Source: an uncultured Clostridia bacterium
GTDB lineage: Bacteria > Bacillota > Clostridia > Christensenellales > CAG-917
NCBI GenBank assembly: GCA_934277645.1
Contig: CAKQUX010000002.1
Location: 186,001-250,000, forward strand
Length of the DNA: 64,000 nt
Direction of reading: 5' to 3'
Position numbers and translations under genes: made by a program. Each line of letters opens with the position of its first letter. Within the stretch, counting starts at the first letter, position 1. Below the pieces are notes generated by a model. That model saw only the letters and a list, made by a program, of their open reading frames with translations, ran no database searches and had not been told where the DNA came from. Below, piece after piece: positions 17,836 through 27,076 of this stretch.

Positions 17836-18594
17836 ATGAGTATTTTTGACGGATTGATTTATGGACTGCTTCAAGGCTTGACGGAGTTCTTGCCCGTTTC
17901 GTCGAGCGGACATTTGCTTTTATTGTCGAAATTCGGCATAGGCGAAAACAACTTACTGTTCGACGTGCTTTTACACGTCGGCACTTTGCTTGCCGTAGTC
18001 ATTTGCTATCGCAAAACGCTTTGGGATTTAATTCGTCACCCTTTTCAAAAAAAGACGCTGTACCTAATTCTCGCAACCGTTCCGACTTGCGTCATTGCCC
18101 TGCTGTTTAAAAAATTCTTGCCGAGCGTGTTCGACGGCGCGGCTTTGCCGTTCTGTTTTATGGTGACGGCTTTTATGCTGACGCTTACTTTAATCATAAA
18201 GCCGAAAGACAAAGAGCTTTGCGTCGGAAATTCTCTTATATGCGGCGTTGCGCAAGGCATCGCAACCCTTCCGGGAATATCGAGAAGCGGAATGACGATT
18301 TCGACCATGCTATTGCTTGGCACAAACAAAGACGACGCAACCGAATTTTCGTTTTTGCTTTCGATTCCGATTATTATTGCGTCTGCGATTTTAGAAGGCG
18401 TGGAAGCGGCAAAAACAGGCATAACTCTTCCCGTTTTGCCTACCGTCGTCGGAGTTATCGTCGCTTTCGTTTCGGGACTTTTATCCATAAAATTCATGTT
18501 AAAGCTCATAAAAAACAAATCGCTGTTGCCGTTTGCCATATACACCGCTCTTTTGTCGATAGTCCTGCTTGTGTTAGGCTTTTTAGGCAAATAA
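17836..18594 (+). CDS. uppP: Undecaprenyl-diphosphatase (BacA/UppP)
   Basis: Integral membrane phosphatase that recycles undecaprenyl pyrophosphate for cell-wall synthesis and gives bacitracin tolerance. 252 aa, about eight hydrophobic segments. The two signatures LLQGLTEFLPVSSSGHLLL (N-terminal) and PGISRSGMTIS (about 150) are present, with catalytic Glu and Arg. SD AAAGGA precedes the ATG. It is a single gene diverging from ychF. Its presence implies a peptidoglycan wall, so the organism is not a Mollicute. Confidence 0.96.
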   Translation: MSIFDGLIYGLLQGLTEFLPVSSSGHLLLLSKFGIGENNLLFDVLLHVGTLLAVVICYRKTLWDLIRHPFQKKTLYLILATVPTCVIALLFKKFLPSVFDGAALPFCFMVTAFMLTLTLIIKPKDKELCVGNSLICGVAQGIATLPGISRSGMTISTMLLLGTNKDDATEFSFLLSIPIIIASAILEGVEAAKTGITLPVLPTVVGVIVAFVSGLLSIKFMLKLIKNKSLLPFAIYTALLSIVLLVLGFLGK

Positions 18595-18930
18595 CGCTTT
18601 TCGGGCAATAACTAAACGCATTTAAATTTAAACTTTTGCCGTCACGCCGTTACCTTGCATCGACATAATCACCAAGCGACGGACTACGTACGGCAATATA
18701 AGATTAAACGTAAAATAAAAACAGGCGGCAACACACTTTGCTCGCTTTCTCGGCAATTATACAAAATAAAAACAGGCGACAACGATTTGGCGCTTGCTCG
18801 GCGAATATACAAAGGTTGCTTGGCAATTATACAAAATATAGCATAGAATAAAACGCTAAGAAAATTTAACGTAATCGTCGGCGGTATATAAACATAAAAA
18901 CAGTCACTTTTCACAGTTGTTTTATTACAA
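18595..18930. repeat. Intergenic spacer with a degenerate ~48-bp tandem repeat
   Basis: Between uppP and the gyrA terminator. Around 18711-18840 the motif AAAATAAAAACAGGCG..CAAC...GCTCG...CGG..AATATACAAA occurs about two and a half times. One plus-strand frame shows a matching peptide repeat, but without an SD. I treat it as non-coding. Confidence 0.5.
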
Positions 18931-18933
18931 AAA

Positions 18934-18960
18934 AAGACTCGCGGTTTTCCCGTGAGTCTT
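18934..18960 (-). terminator. Terminator of gyrBA
   Basis: An 11-bp stem with one G-U pair and a 5-nt loop; on the minus strand it is followed by seven T. It lies about 60 nt past the gyrA stop. Confidence 0.85.
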
Positions 18961-19017
18961 TTATTTGTTAGGCTTTATTGGTTAGCCTTTAACTATTAAG
19001 TTAGCCAAACGTTTGAT

Positions 19018-21582
19018 TTACTCTTCGCTATCTCCGTTCGTTTCGGCTGTTTGGTCTTCGACGTTTTGCTCGGCTTCGGCGGCGAATTGAGCATCAATCG
19101 GATTGCCGTTTTCGTCAAGTTCTTCTTCGTCTTCGTGCGGAGTCAACGCTATGCTCATAATCTTGCTGTCGTCTTTAAGACGCATAACTCTGACGCCCTG
19201 CGTATCTCTGCCGAACTTTGAAATTTCGTCCGCTTGCATTCTTATGATGACGCCGCCGTCGGTTATAATCATAACGTCCATTTCAGGCGGCAAGATTTTA
19301 AGTCCGACAAGTTTGCCCGTCTTTGCGTTGAACACGCCTGCCTTTACGCCTTTGCCCGCTCTGCCTTGGATAGGGTAATCCTTATATTCGCTACGCTTTC
19401 CGAAACCGTTTTCGGTTATCGTCAAAATTTCTTCGCCCTCTTTGAGAACGGCTATGTCTACGACTTCCTCGCCGTCTTTAAGCGCAATACTCTTTACGCC
19501 CATTGCGGTACGGCTTGTAGGACGAACGTCTTCTTCCTTAAAGCGAATACAGTTGCCGTTTGTCGAGCCGACCAAAATTTCGTCATGACCGCTCGTGAAC
19601 GTCGCGCCGATAAGTTCGTCCTGCTCGTTAAACGTGATTGCTATCTTTCCGTTTTTCTTTATCGAACGATATTCTTCAAGCGTTGTCTTTTTGATGAGTC
19701 CAAGCTTTGTTCCCAAAAGGAGATAGCCTTCCTGTCCTTCGACAAACGGAAGCATCGTCGTGACTTTTTCTCCCGGATTAAGCTGCAACAAGTTGACCAT
19801 AGCTCTGCCCCTTGCGGTTCTTTGCGCTTCCGGAATTTCGTACGCTTTGAGCGAAAACACTTTGCCGTAATTGGTGAAGAACAACAAATCGTCGTGAGTG
19901 TTCGTTGTGTACATACTTTCGACAAAGTCTTCTTCTTTTGCCTTGTGTCCCGTAATTCCCATGCCGCCGCGGTGTTGGCTCTTGTATTCCGCAACAGGAA
20001 GACGCTTGACGTAACCTGCGTGCGTAAGAGTAACGACGACGTCCTCTTTTTCGATAAGGTCGGCAATGTCGATATCGCTGTAATCATAGCTGATTTCCGA
20101 CTTTCTCGGCGTTGCGTATTTAACTTTGATTTCGGTCATTTCTTCGATGATGATTTCTTTTACCGCATCGATAGAACCCAAAATTCTCTTATACTCTGCA
20201 ATTTCCTTATGCTTTTCTTCAAGCTCTTCCTGAATCTTTTCGACTTCCAAAGAAGTGAGTCGTTGAAGTTTCATTTCAAGAACGGCGTTTGCTTGCTTGT
20301 CGCTGAGCAAGAACCTTTCCATAAGTTTTGCGATTGCGTCGTTTTTGTCTTTCGATTGCTTAATCGTTTCTACGACTTCGTCGATATTAGCAAGCGCTAT
20401 TGCCAAACCTTCCAAAATGTGCGCGCGTTCTTCCGCTTTTTCAAGGTCGAATTTCGTGCGACGAATGATGACTTCTTCTTGGTGCGAAATATAACATTCG
20501 AGAACTTCTTTAAGGTTGAGAATTTTCGGTACGCCGTCAACCAAAGCAAGAAGAATTATACTGTTTGACACCTGCATTTGCGTTTGCTTGAAAAGAGTGT
20601 TCAAAACGACTTGTGCGTTTGCGTCTTTCTTCGTTTCGATGACGATACGCATACCCGTTCTGTCCGTTTCTTCACTGACGTCGGCAATGCCCTCGATACG
20701 CTTATCTCTTACTTGGTCGGCAATCGTTTCGATAAGTTTTGCCTTGTTGACCTGATAAGGAATTTCCGTAACGATAATTTTGCTCTTGCCGTTCGGCATC
20801 TCTTCTATTTCGGTTTTCGACCTTATAATTGCCGAGCCTTTACCCGTTCTGTACGCTTGACGAATCGAGCCGCGTCCGAGAACTATTGCGCCCGTCGGAT
20901 AGTCGGGAGCAGGAATGTATTCGATAAGTTCGTCGACCGTCATTTCGGGATTACGCATAAGCGCAATCGTTGCGTCTATAACTTCGCCGAGATTGTGAGG
21001 CGGTATGCTCGTTGCCATACCGACTGCAATACCGTCCGAACCGTTGACTAAAAGGTTAGGAAATCTCGAAGGCAAAACCGTCGGTTGCATACGCGTGTCG
21101 TCGAAGTTAGGATACATATCGACGGTGTTTTTGTCGATGTCTCTTATCATTTCGGCGGCGATTTTGCTGAGCCTTGCTTCGGTGTAACGATATGCCGCAG
21201 GCGGGTCGCCGTCAACCGAGCCGAAGTTTCCGTGTCCGTCTACAAGCGGACAACCGATTGAGAAATCTTGCGCAAGACGAACGAGAGCGTCGTAAACCGA
21301 GCTGTCGCCGTGCGGATGGTATTTACCCAAAACGTCGCCGACGATAAGCGCGCATTTTCTGAACGGTCTGTCGCTGAACAAGTTGAGTTCGTTCATCGAA
21401 TACAAGATTCTGCGGTGAACGGGTTTAAGTCCGTCCCTTGCGTCGGGAATAGCTCTCGATACGTTGACAGCCATAGCGTACGCTATGAACGACTTTTTAA
21501 GTTCGCCGTCAATCTCAACGGGTTTGACGTTGGATTTTTCTAAGTCTTCTATATAGTTTCTTTCTTTTTCTTGCTTAGCCAT
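19018..21582 (-). CDS. gyrA: DNA gyrase subunit A
   Basis: Breakage-rejoining subunit of gyrase, which introduces negative supercoils. 854 aa. The quinolone-resistance-determining region HPHGDSSVYD has Ser-Ser-Val-Tyr-Asp, the drug-sensitive type pattern. The active-site Tyr is in AAYRYTEARL (about 130). The C-terminal beta-pinwheel carries a GyrA-box-like QGRAGKG, which favours GyrA over ParC. The tail is very acidic (ending EDQTAETNGDSEE). It starts 11 nt after the gyrB stop, one operon. SD is GGAGGG. Confidence 0.97.
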   Translation of the reverse strand: MAKQEKERNYIEDLEKSNVKPVEIDGELKKSFIAYAMAVNVSRAIPDARDGLKPVHRRILYSMNELNLFSDRPFRKCALIVGDVLGKYHPHGDSSVYDALVRLAQDFSIGCPLVDGHGNFGSVDGDPPAAYRYTEARLSKIAAEMIRDIDKNTVDMYPNFDDTRMQPTVLPSRFPNLLVNGSDGIAVGMATSIPPHNLGEVIDATIALMRNPEMTVDELIEYIPAPDYPTGAIVLGRGSIRQAYRTGKGSAIIRSKTEIEEMPNGKSKIIVTEIPYQVNKAKLIETIADQVRDKRIEGIADVSEETDRTGMRIVIETKKDANAQVVLNTLFKQTQMQVSNSIILLALVDGVPKILNLKEVLECYISHQEEVIIRRTKFDLEKAEERAHILEGLAIALANIDEVVETIKQSKDKNDAIAKLMERFLLSDKQANAVLEMKLQRLTSLEVEKIQEELEEKHKEIAEYKRILGSIDAVKEIIIEEMTEIKVKYATPRKSEISYDYSDIDIADLIEKEDVVVTLTHAGYVKRLPVAEYKSQHRGGMGITGHKAKEEDFVESMYTTNTHDDLLFFTNYGKVFSLKAYEIPEAQRTARGRAMVNLLQLNPGEKVTTMLPFVEGQEGYLLLGTKLGLIKKTTLEEYRSIKKNGKIAITFNEQDELIGATFTSGHDEILVGSTNGNCIRFKEEDVRPTSRTAMGVKSIALKDGEEVVDIAVLKEGEEILTITENGFGKRSEYKDYPIQGRAGKGVKAGVFNAKTGKLVGLKILPPEMDVMIITDGGVIIRMQADEISKFGRDTQGVRVMRLKDDSKIMSIALTPHEDEEELDENGNPIDAQFAAEAEQNVEDQTAETNGDSEE

Positions 21583-21593
21583 TTTTCCCTCCG

Positions 21594-23528
21594 TTATACG
21601 TCAAGCTCTTCGACGAGTTTTGCGTTCTCTTCGATAAACTGACGGCGAAGCTCTGCGTCTTCACCCATAAGAGTGCTGATAATGCTGTCCGCTTCGATAG
21701 CGTCTTCCATAGTGACTTTCAAAAGCGTTCTCGTCGCAGGGTTCATAGTCGTTTCCCAAAGCTGGTCGGCGTTCATTTCGCCAAGACCTTTATAACGCTG
21801 AGTGTCCCACTTTATATTGTTTTGTTTAAGCTCGTCCGTGTAGTTTTTAAGCGATTCGTCGTCATAGAAATACTTTTCCGTCTTGCTCGTCTTAACCTTG
21901 TAAAGCGGAGGTTGAGCGATGTAAACGTGACCGTTTTCGATGAGCGGACGCATAAATCTGAAAAAGAACGTGAGCATCAAAATTCTGATATGCGAACCGT
22001 CGACGTCGGCATCCGTCATACAAATAATTCTGTTATAACGCAATTTCGATTCGTCGTATTCTTGATGTATTCCGCAACCGAACGCCGTTATCATGGCTTT
22101 TATTTCTTCGTTTTCCAAAACTCTGTGAAGTCTTGCCTTTTCGACATTCAAAATTTTGCCTCTGAGAGGAAGTATTGCCTGAAAACGTCTGTCACGACCT
22201 TGCTTTGCCGTTCCGCCTGCGCTGTCGCCCTCGACGAGATATATTTCGCAGAATCTCGGTTCTTTGTCGGTACAGTCGGCAAGTTTACCGGGGAGCGTCG
22301 TCGTTTCAAGCGGACTCTTTCTTCTTGCAAGCTCTCTTGCGTTTCTTGCCGCTTCTCTCGCTCTTTGAGCGGTTATCGTTTTCATAATAAGCTCTTTGGC
22401 TTCTCTCGGATGCTCTTCGAGATAAGTTCCGAAGCCTTCCGTTATCGCTTTCGACACAATCGTTCTGACGGCGCTGTTTCCGAGCTTGGTTTTCGTTTGT
22501 CCTTCAAACTGAGGATTGCCGAGTTTTACGGATATGACCGCCGTGATGCCTTCACGAGTGTCTTCGCCGCTGAGTTTGTCGCTCTCTTTCAAAATACCTT
22601 GCTTTCTGCCGTAATCGTTTATGCATTTTGCAAGCGCGGCTTTAAAGCCTTCGAGATGCGTTCCGCCCTCTTCGGTGTTTATGTTGTTAGCAAAAGTAAG
22701 AACGGTTTCGGAATAACTGTCGTTGTATTGGAACGCTATTTCCGCTTCGTAACTTTCCTTTACGCCCTTTGTTTCTTCGGTGTAGCTTTTATCAAAATAA
22801 ATGACTTCCGGAAAAACCGTTTCTTTGTTTTTGTTAAGACTTTCGACAAACGAAACTATTCCGCCTTCATAGCAGAAGAGCTCCGACTTAGGCGGTTCGA
22901 GTCTGTTGTCGACAAGTTGAATTTTAAGTCCTTTGTTGAGATAGGCAAGTTCACGAAGTCTTGCTTTTAACGTGTCAAAATTAAATTCGAGCGTTTCGAA
23001 AATTTCGCTGTCTGGATAGAACGTGATAGTCGTTCCCGTTTCGGTCGTATCGCCGACGACTTGCAAATCTCTTTGCGGAATGCCCCTGTTGAAAATTTGC
23101 TTATGAACTTTGCCGTTTTGTCTGACTTCTACTTCGAGCCATTCGGAAAGAGCGTTTACGCAAGATACGCCGACGCCGTGAAGCCCGCCGGAAACCTTGT
23201 AGCCGCCGCTACCGAACTTGCCGCCTGCGTGAAGTTTCGTCAAAACGACTTCGACAGCCGATTTGCCTTCGCTAGGAATGATACCCGTCGGAATGCCGCG
23301 TCCGTTGTCCTTGACTTTTATTGCGCCTTCGCTCGTTATTTCGACCATGATAAACGTACAATAGCCCGCCAAAGCTTCGTCGATACTGTTGTCGACTACT
23401 TCCGTAACAAGGTGATGCAAACCTCTGACGTCCGTCGAGCCGATATACATGCCGGGTCTTTTTCTTACGGGTTCAAGTCCTTCGAGAACCTGAATGTCCG
23501 ATTCGTTATAGCTGTGTTCTACGCTCAT
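21594..23528 (-). CDS. gyrB: DNA gyrase subunit B
   Basis: ATPase subunit of gyrase. 644 aa. GHKL ATPase motifs EVVDNSIDEALAG, DNGRGIP and GGLHGVGVSCVNAL are followed by the transducer domain. The TOPRIM motifs EGDSAGG and DADVDGSHIR follow, then the C-terminal GEMNADQLWETTM. The length is normal for Firmicutes. gyrA follows. The gene faces away from the gene-free 24-28 kb region. A near-consensus DnaA box lies 60 nt upstream. Confidence 0.97.
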   Translation of the reverse strand: MSVEHSYNESDIQVLEGLEPVRKRPGMYIGSTDVRGLHHLVTEVVDNSIDEALAGYCTFIMVEITSEGAIKVKDNGRGIPTGIIPSEGKSAVEVVLTKLHAGGKFGSGGYKVSGGLHGVGVSCVNALSEWLEVEVRQNGKVHKQIFNRGIPQRDLQVVGDTTETGTTITFYPDSEIFETLEFNFDTLKARLRELAYLNKGLKIQLVDNRLEPPKSELFCYEGGIVSFVESLNKNKETVFPEVIYFDKSYTEETKGVKESYEAEIAFQYNDSYSETVLTFANNINTEEGGTHLEGFKAALAKCINDYGRKQGILKESDKLSGEDTREGITAVISVKLGNPQFEGQTKTKLGNSAVRTIVSKAITEGFGTYLEEHPREAKELIMKTITAQRAREAARNARELARRKSPLETTTLPGKLADCTDKEPRFCEIYLVEGDSAGGTAKQGRDRRFQAILPLRGKILNVEKARLHRVLENEEIKAMITAFGCGIHQEYDESKLRYNRIICMTDADVDGSHIRILMLTFFFRFMRPLIENGHVYIAQPPLYKVKTSKTEKYFYDDESLKNYTDELKQNNIKWDTQRYKGLGEMNADQLWETTMNPATRTLLKVTMEDAIEADSIISTLMGEDAELRRQFIEENAKLVEELDV

Positions 23529-23840
23529 TTTTGCCTCCGCTCAATATTTACGATTCTAAACGTTATTTTTTTGTTTTCCCTTTCGATTTGTCCACAGGAA
23601 TTTTGCACTTTTGCACTATTTCTAATGTATATTTATATATATTATAAATTTAATATTATATATAGATAAAATGATTATAATAAAAAAAAAATTTTTTCAC
23701 AACAAAATACGACTCGTTTTTCAAAATATTTTTTATTCTTTCCGATTTTACTATCTCTTTTTATAGTTTTTTGTTATAATTTGTTTTATGGATTCCTTTG
23801 TAAACCGAATCGAAAATTTTTCAGGTGATAATTTCACGTT
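23529..23840. promoter_or_regulatory. AT-rich gyrB upstream region with one DnaA box
   Basis: TTGTCCACA (8 of 9 to the DnaA box) is at 23588-23596. 23630-23700 is almost pure A/T with several TATAAT-like words, so no single gyrB promoter can be chosen. TATAAT at 23775-23780 may serve the downstream lipoprotein. Confidence 0.45.
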
Positions 23841-23870
23841 TTCGAGCTTTTCTCGGCTCGAACGGTTTTT
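23841..23870 (+). promoter_or_regulatory. Hairpin with T-run in the leader of the small lipoprotein
   Basis: ttcgagc/gctcgaa (23841-23847 with 23856-23862), then CGGTTTTT, ending 12 nt before the SD. It looks like an attenuator or intrinsic terminator inside the leader. Confidence 0.45.
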
Positions 23871-23891
23871 ATTGCAAAAAGGAGACGTGCT

Positions 23892-24296
23892 ATGAAGTTT
23901 AAACACCGTTTTGCTCTTTTTGTTTCGATTTTATTTTTAACTTTTTTGATTTTCACTCTTTCCGCTTGCGACAACAACAATCAATCGTCATCGCAATCTC
24001 AATCGCAAAATATGTACGTTTCGGGAAAGATTTTTTGCAAAAACGCCCCCGTCCCTAACGTTTCGATTTTAGTCGACGGCGAAACGGTTTCTTCGAGCAA
24101 TGAAAGCGGAAGTTTTTATTTGAAAAATTTGAAAAAAAACTCGGAAATTTCTTTTGCTCTTCAAGGCTATTCTTTCATTCCCGACAAAATAGTCGTCATC
24201 GCAAGTAAAAGCGATTACGTCATTTCGTGCGTAAATACGACGGCTCCCGACGCCGCATACAGATCAAGCGAACCTTTTGCCGTTGTCATCGGATAG
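23892..24296 (+). CDS. Small lipoprotein with carboxypeptidase-regulatory-like fold
   Basis: 134 aa. Signal peptide with lipobox LSAC (Cys about 26), then a short N/Q/S-rich linker. One beta-sandwich-like domain reads VSGKIFCKNAPVPNVSILVDG, then S-N-E-S-G-S-F and YSFIPDKIVV, the pattern of CarboxypepD_reg/CNA_B-type domains. It ends soon after that domain, so it is probably a small lipid-anchored surface domain. SD AGGAG is present. No neighbour suggests a function; it is alone beside the origin-like region. Confidence 0.8.
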   Translation: MKFKHRFALFVSILFLTFLIFTLSACDNNNQSSSQSQSQNMYVSGKIFCKNAPVPNVSILVDGETVSSSNESGSFYLKNLKKNSEISFALQGYSFIPDKIVVIASKSDYVISCVNTTAPDAAYRSSEPFAVVIG

Positions 24297-24479
24297 CTAA
24301 TTTGCCCTAAAACACTGTTTGCACTTATAGCCCGATATGTTAATTTAAAACTCACGATATATAATCACGCCGCTATCGGCAATATTTTAAATTTTTGGCT
24401 TGAAACAGCCAATCTACCGACCCACAAGTCAAAAAGCCGTTATATTGCATTACGCGCCATTATTTGACGGTCAAAATGA

Positions 24480-24510
24480 AAAAACGACGAATTTTTACTC
24501 CGTCGTTTTT
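24480..24510 (+). terminator. Terminator after the small lipoprotein
   Basis: aaaaacgacg/cgtcgttttt stem (10 bp, 11-nt loop) followed by ATTTTT, about 185 nt past the stop. Confidence 0.7.
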
Positions 24511-25234
24511 ATTTTTCTTTAATTTTATGTGATTAGCTTAATTTTTACGATTTTTTATTCGCGCCTATTTTCGTGTCGCTTTTTCTTTTATATTTTAGTT
24601 TATTGTTAAAATTTTTTTATGGCAATCTGCCTTTGCCGTCGGTTTTTTATTTTTCTTTGTTTTTTATCGGTTATCCGATTTTACGCTTTTTTTTCATTGC
24701 CGATTTCAACACTGCTTTTTCTTTTAGCTTTGGTTTTATTCTTAAAACCTTTTTGTAGCAATATCGCTTCGCAATTTTATTTTTACTCCGTCTTTCGCTT
24801 TTTACGCATTGTCCTAATTTACTCGACTTTTTGTTTTCCCGTATTTTGCTTATATACTATCTTGTTGCAACATTTCGTTTGCGCCCTAATATATCGCAAA
24901 ATCTCTTTTGCTCCAATACAACTAAATCTATAAAATCGATTAAATCCCGATTCGTTTTGTTTTTTCGTTTATTCAAGCGATTTATACACGGCAAACAGAC
25001 CGCCATTTTACAAAATCGATTGCAAAAACCGCGGTTGTCCATAAACTAATAGACAAAATTAAACCAATAGATAAAATTTGAATTATAAGCATTTTCCATA
25101 AAAAACCTTACCTATATTATCTATAATAACGTTCTCGTTATGAAAAAAATTTATCTATGAAAGTTTAATCGGATTTTCAAGTAACATTCGGTTAAATTTA
25201 CTTGTAAACTATTTTCAGTAATTTGCCAAATTAT
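24511..25234. other. T-rich gene-free stretch
   Basis: 24540-24860 is strongly T/pyrimidine-rich on the plus strand, like 30.37-30.60 kb. Open frames here have no SD and repetitive Phe/Leu content, so I call no gene. Confidence 0.6.
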
Positions 25235-25384
25235 TCAGTTATACATCATAGTATTGGCTCTGTTGCACATCGGACAAATGCCTTCGCTTGCGTCGTTACA
25301 TTCGCCGCAAAGCGTCTTGCCGCACTTCGGACAATAATACACGTCTTCACCTTCGATTTCCTTTCCGCATTCCGAACAAAACAT
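25235..25384 (-). CDS. 49-aa protein with four CxxC motifs (zinc ribbon type)
   Basis: Minus-strand ATG at 25384 is preceded by SD AAGGAG with 7-nt spacing. The peptide starts MFCSECGKEIEGEDVYYCPK and ends in NTMMYN. Cys are at 3, 6, 18, 21, 26, 29, 37 and 40: four evenly built CxxC pairs, enough for two zinc ions, as in zinc-ribbon or double-zinc-ribbon proteins. There is no membrane segment. It is the only convincing gene in 24.3-28.4 kb. A role in nucleic-acid or protein binding is inference. Codon use resembles the neighbouring genes. Confidence 0.75.
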   Translation of the reverse strand: MFCSECGKEIEGEDVYYCPKCGKTLCGECNDASEGICPMCNRANTMMYN

Positions 25385-26600
25385 ATTTTTTCTCCTTTTT
25401 ACCTTTTTAAAACTGTTGGTTGCAAATTTTACCGCCGTTTAACGCCGCCAGACGCCATACATCGCGTTTTGACTCGCATTTCGATTATTCCCACAAAATC
25501 GGTTTTTAATCGTCATCACGCCATTAAAGCGGCTTTTGCCTCGATTGACCGTTCGCTTTGCGTTTTTAATCTAACACAATCGTTTAAATCGAGCATCGAC
25601 CGATTTGTTATAGTCTCGTTTGCCGTTTTCCGTTCGGAAGAAATGCCAAAGCGGAGCACAGCAAAATATTAAATGCCGAATTAAAAACTTTTTTTTGCAT
25701 TACTACATAGCGATTTTATACATTCGGTTAAAAGCGCATTCTGCAATACTGTTTAGACCGCAAACAAACACACGTGCAAAATACTGTTTTAATAATATCC
25801 CGTTTCGGCAGATACCGAGTCAATACAAATTATTAAATTAACACTTCCGGCGCCCCAACTTAAACAATCTTTCTTTTTCCCGCAACCATCTTTTCTTCTT
25901 GGCTAAACGCAACTCGCAATAAATGCAATAAGCGTTCATCGCAAATCATTATCGATAAACGTCCGTAGTTTCAGGCGAAGAACTAAAAGCAAAAAATTCG
26001 TAAAACCAATCATAAGAACAACGGATGCAAAAAACGTTCAGAAATAACTTTAAAACACTATTTCAGGAACGCAGTGCCTAACAAAACACCGCACAAGTCG
26101 CAACGATTAGTTTTAAATGAATATCCGATTTAATATTTTGAGATAATGAATATTGAGATTTGTTAGTGAATTCTAAAACTTAAAGCGTTTTCCATTTGTT
26201 CCTGCTGTTTGATTGCTTTAACTCTTGCTACTAAAAAACATAAAGCACATTTACTTAAAACATTTGATTAAAACTCAACATTTGATTAAAACTCATTTTT
26301 AATGAATAAGTCCAAAACTAAATATTTAGCAAAAAAAATTTATGAATGCAAAAAACTTCAACCATATCATTTAACATTAAAAAACTTAATATAACAAAAT
26401 CAGGTATCATTCATTATTGTAATCAAATCAAAACAATAGAGCATTTCGAGCAAAAGCATTTAAAGACGCAAACGCTAAAGACGCGCGCTAAGGCATAATT
26501 TATAACACAAAAACCGAATTTAGCGATTTTATCACTTACAACCAGCCACCAAAAAATTTAAATACATTTACAAGAAACGTCAGTGTGGCGTTATTTCAAA
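25385..26600. other. Gene-free spacer left of the origin-like cluster
   Basis: AT-rich with no SD-led ORF. An exact 18-bp tandem duplication starting ACATTTGATTAAAACTCA is at 26260-26295. Otherwise I see nothing definable. Confidence 0.55.
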
Positions 26601-26785
26601 AAATATAGATTTTTTGTCTTTATCCACAAAGCAAAAAGCATGTGGATAAATCCATTTTTAAATAGCAAGTTTCGCAAATTTCTATATCGAGTTTTCTACT
26701 GCTTTTCAGCCGAATTTTTGCGTCTTTCGCCGTCGATTTTTCGGCGCAACATCCAATGAAAAAATTCCGCCAACGACGTCCGCTT

Positions 26786-26801
26786 TGTTTCACGTGAAAC
26801 G
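26786..26801. other. parS: parS site 1
   Basis: TGTTTCACGTGAAACG, 15 of 16 to the ParB consensus. Confidence 0.92.
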
Positions 26802-26836
26802 ATGTTTTTCTATAAAAATGGTCGTTTTTCTATGCA

Positions 26837-26860
26837 TTTTGGGGTAAAAATGCCCCAAAA
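26837..26860. other. Hairpin between parS sites
   Basis: ttttgggg/ccccaaaa, 8-bp stem with 8-nt loop, in the gap between parS 1 and 2. Could be a terminator for a transcript crossing the region or a structural element. Confidence 0.5.
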
Positions 26861-26871
26861 ACGGCATTTTT

Positions 26872-26887
26872 TGTTTCACGTGGAACA
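26872..26887. other. parS: parS site 2
   Basis: TGTTTCACGTGGAACA, 15 of 16, the palindrome broken at one base. Confidence 0.9.
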
Positions 26888-26913
26888 ACTCGGCTTAAAT
26901 CGTCGTCAAAAAT

Positions 26914-26929
26914 TGTTTCACGTGAAACA
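26914..26929. other. parS: parS site 3
   Basis: TGTTTCACGTGAAACA, a perfect 16-bp palindrome identical to the consensus. Confidence 0.95.
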
Positions 26930-27076
26930 TTGATTTTTGGAGCATCATCAATACTTATTTTTTAGTGTTTTTATCTTTTCGTCAGCATTCATTTTGCTAT
27001 GTTTCATAAGGCATCATTTAACAAAATTTGCAGTTTTTCCACCAATTTATCAACAAAATACGGTTATTTATCCACA

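Larger units (their letters stand above)
26620..27076. other. oriC: Candidate oriC: DnaA boxes around a parS cluster
   Basis: Perfect DnaA boxes TTATCCACA at 26620-26628 and 27068-27076, and its complement TGTGGATAA at 26641-26649. TTATCAACA (8/9) is at 27047-27055. Three parS sites lie between. Left of here all but a few genes are on the minus strand, to the right they are mixed, as expected near an origin. The flanks are AT-rich (suitable for unwinding) and gene-free. Alternative origin sites are the dnaA-dnaN gap and the dnaA-recF gap. Confidence 0.55.

Noticed and set aside
18655..18846. 63-codon frame with repeated KIKTG units
   Set aside because: No SD; the repeat is at DNA level and degenerate.
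19234..20568. 444-codon open frame on the plus strand
   Set aside because: Antisense to gyrA; it is open only because gyrA avoids certain codons, has no SD, and its peptide is Phe/Arg-rich noise.
21822..22970. 382-codon open frame on the plus strand
   Set aside because: Antisense shadow of gyrB without SD or recognisable domains.
24573..25049. Overlapping Phe-rich frames in the T-rich tract
   Set aside because: No SD, low complexity, overlapping in several phases.
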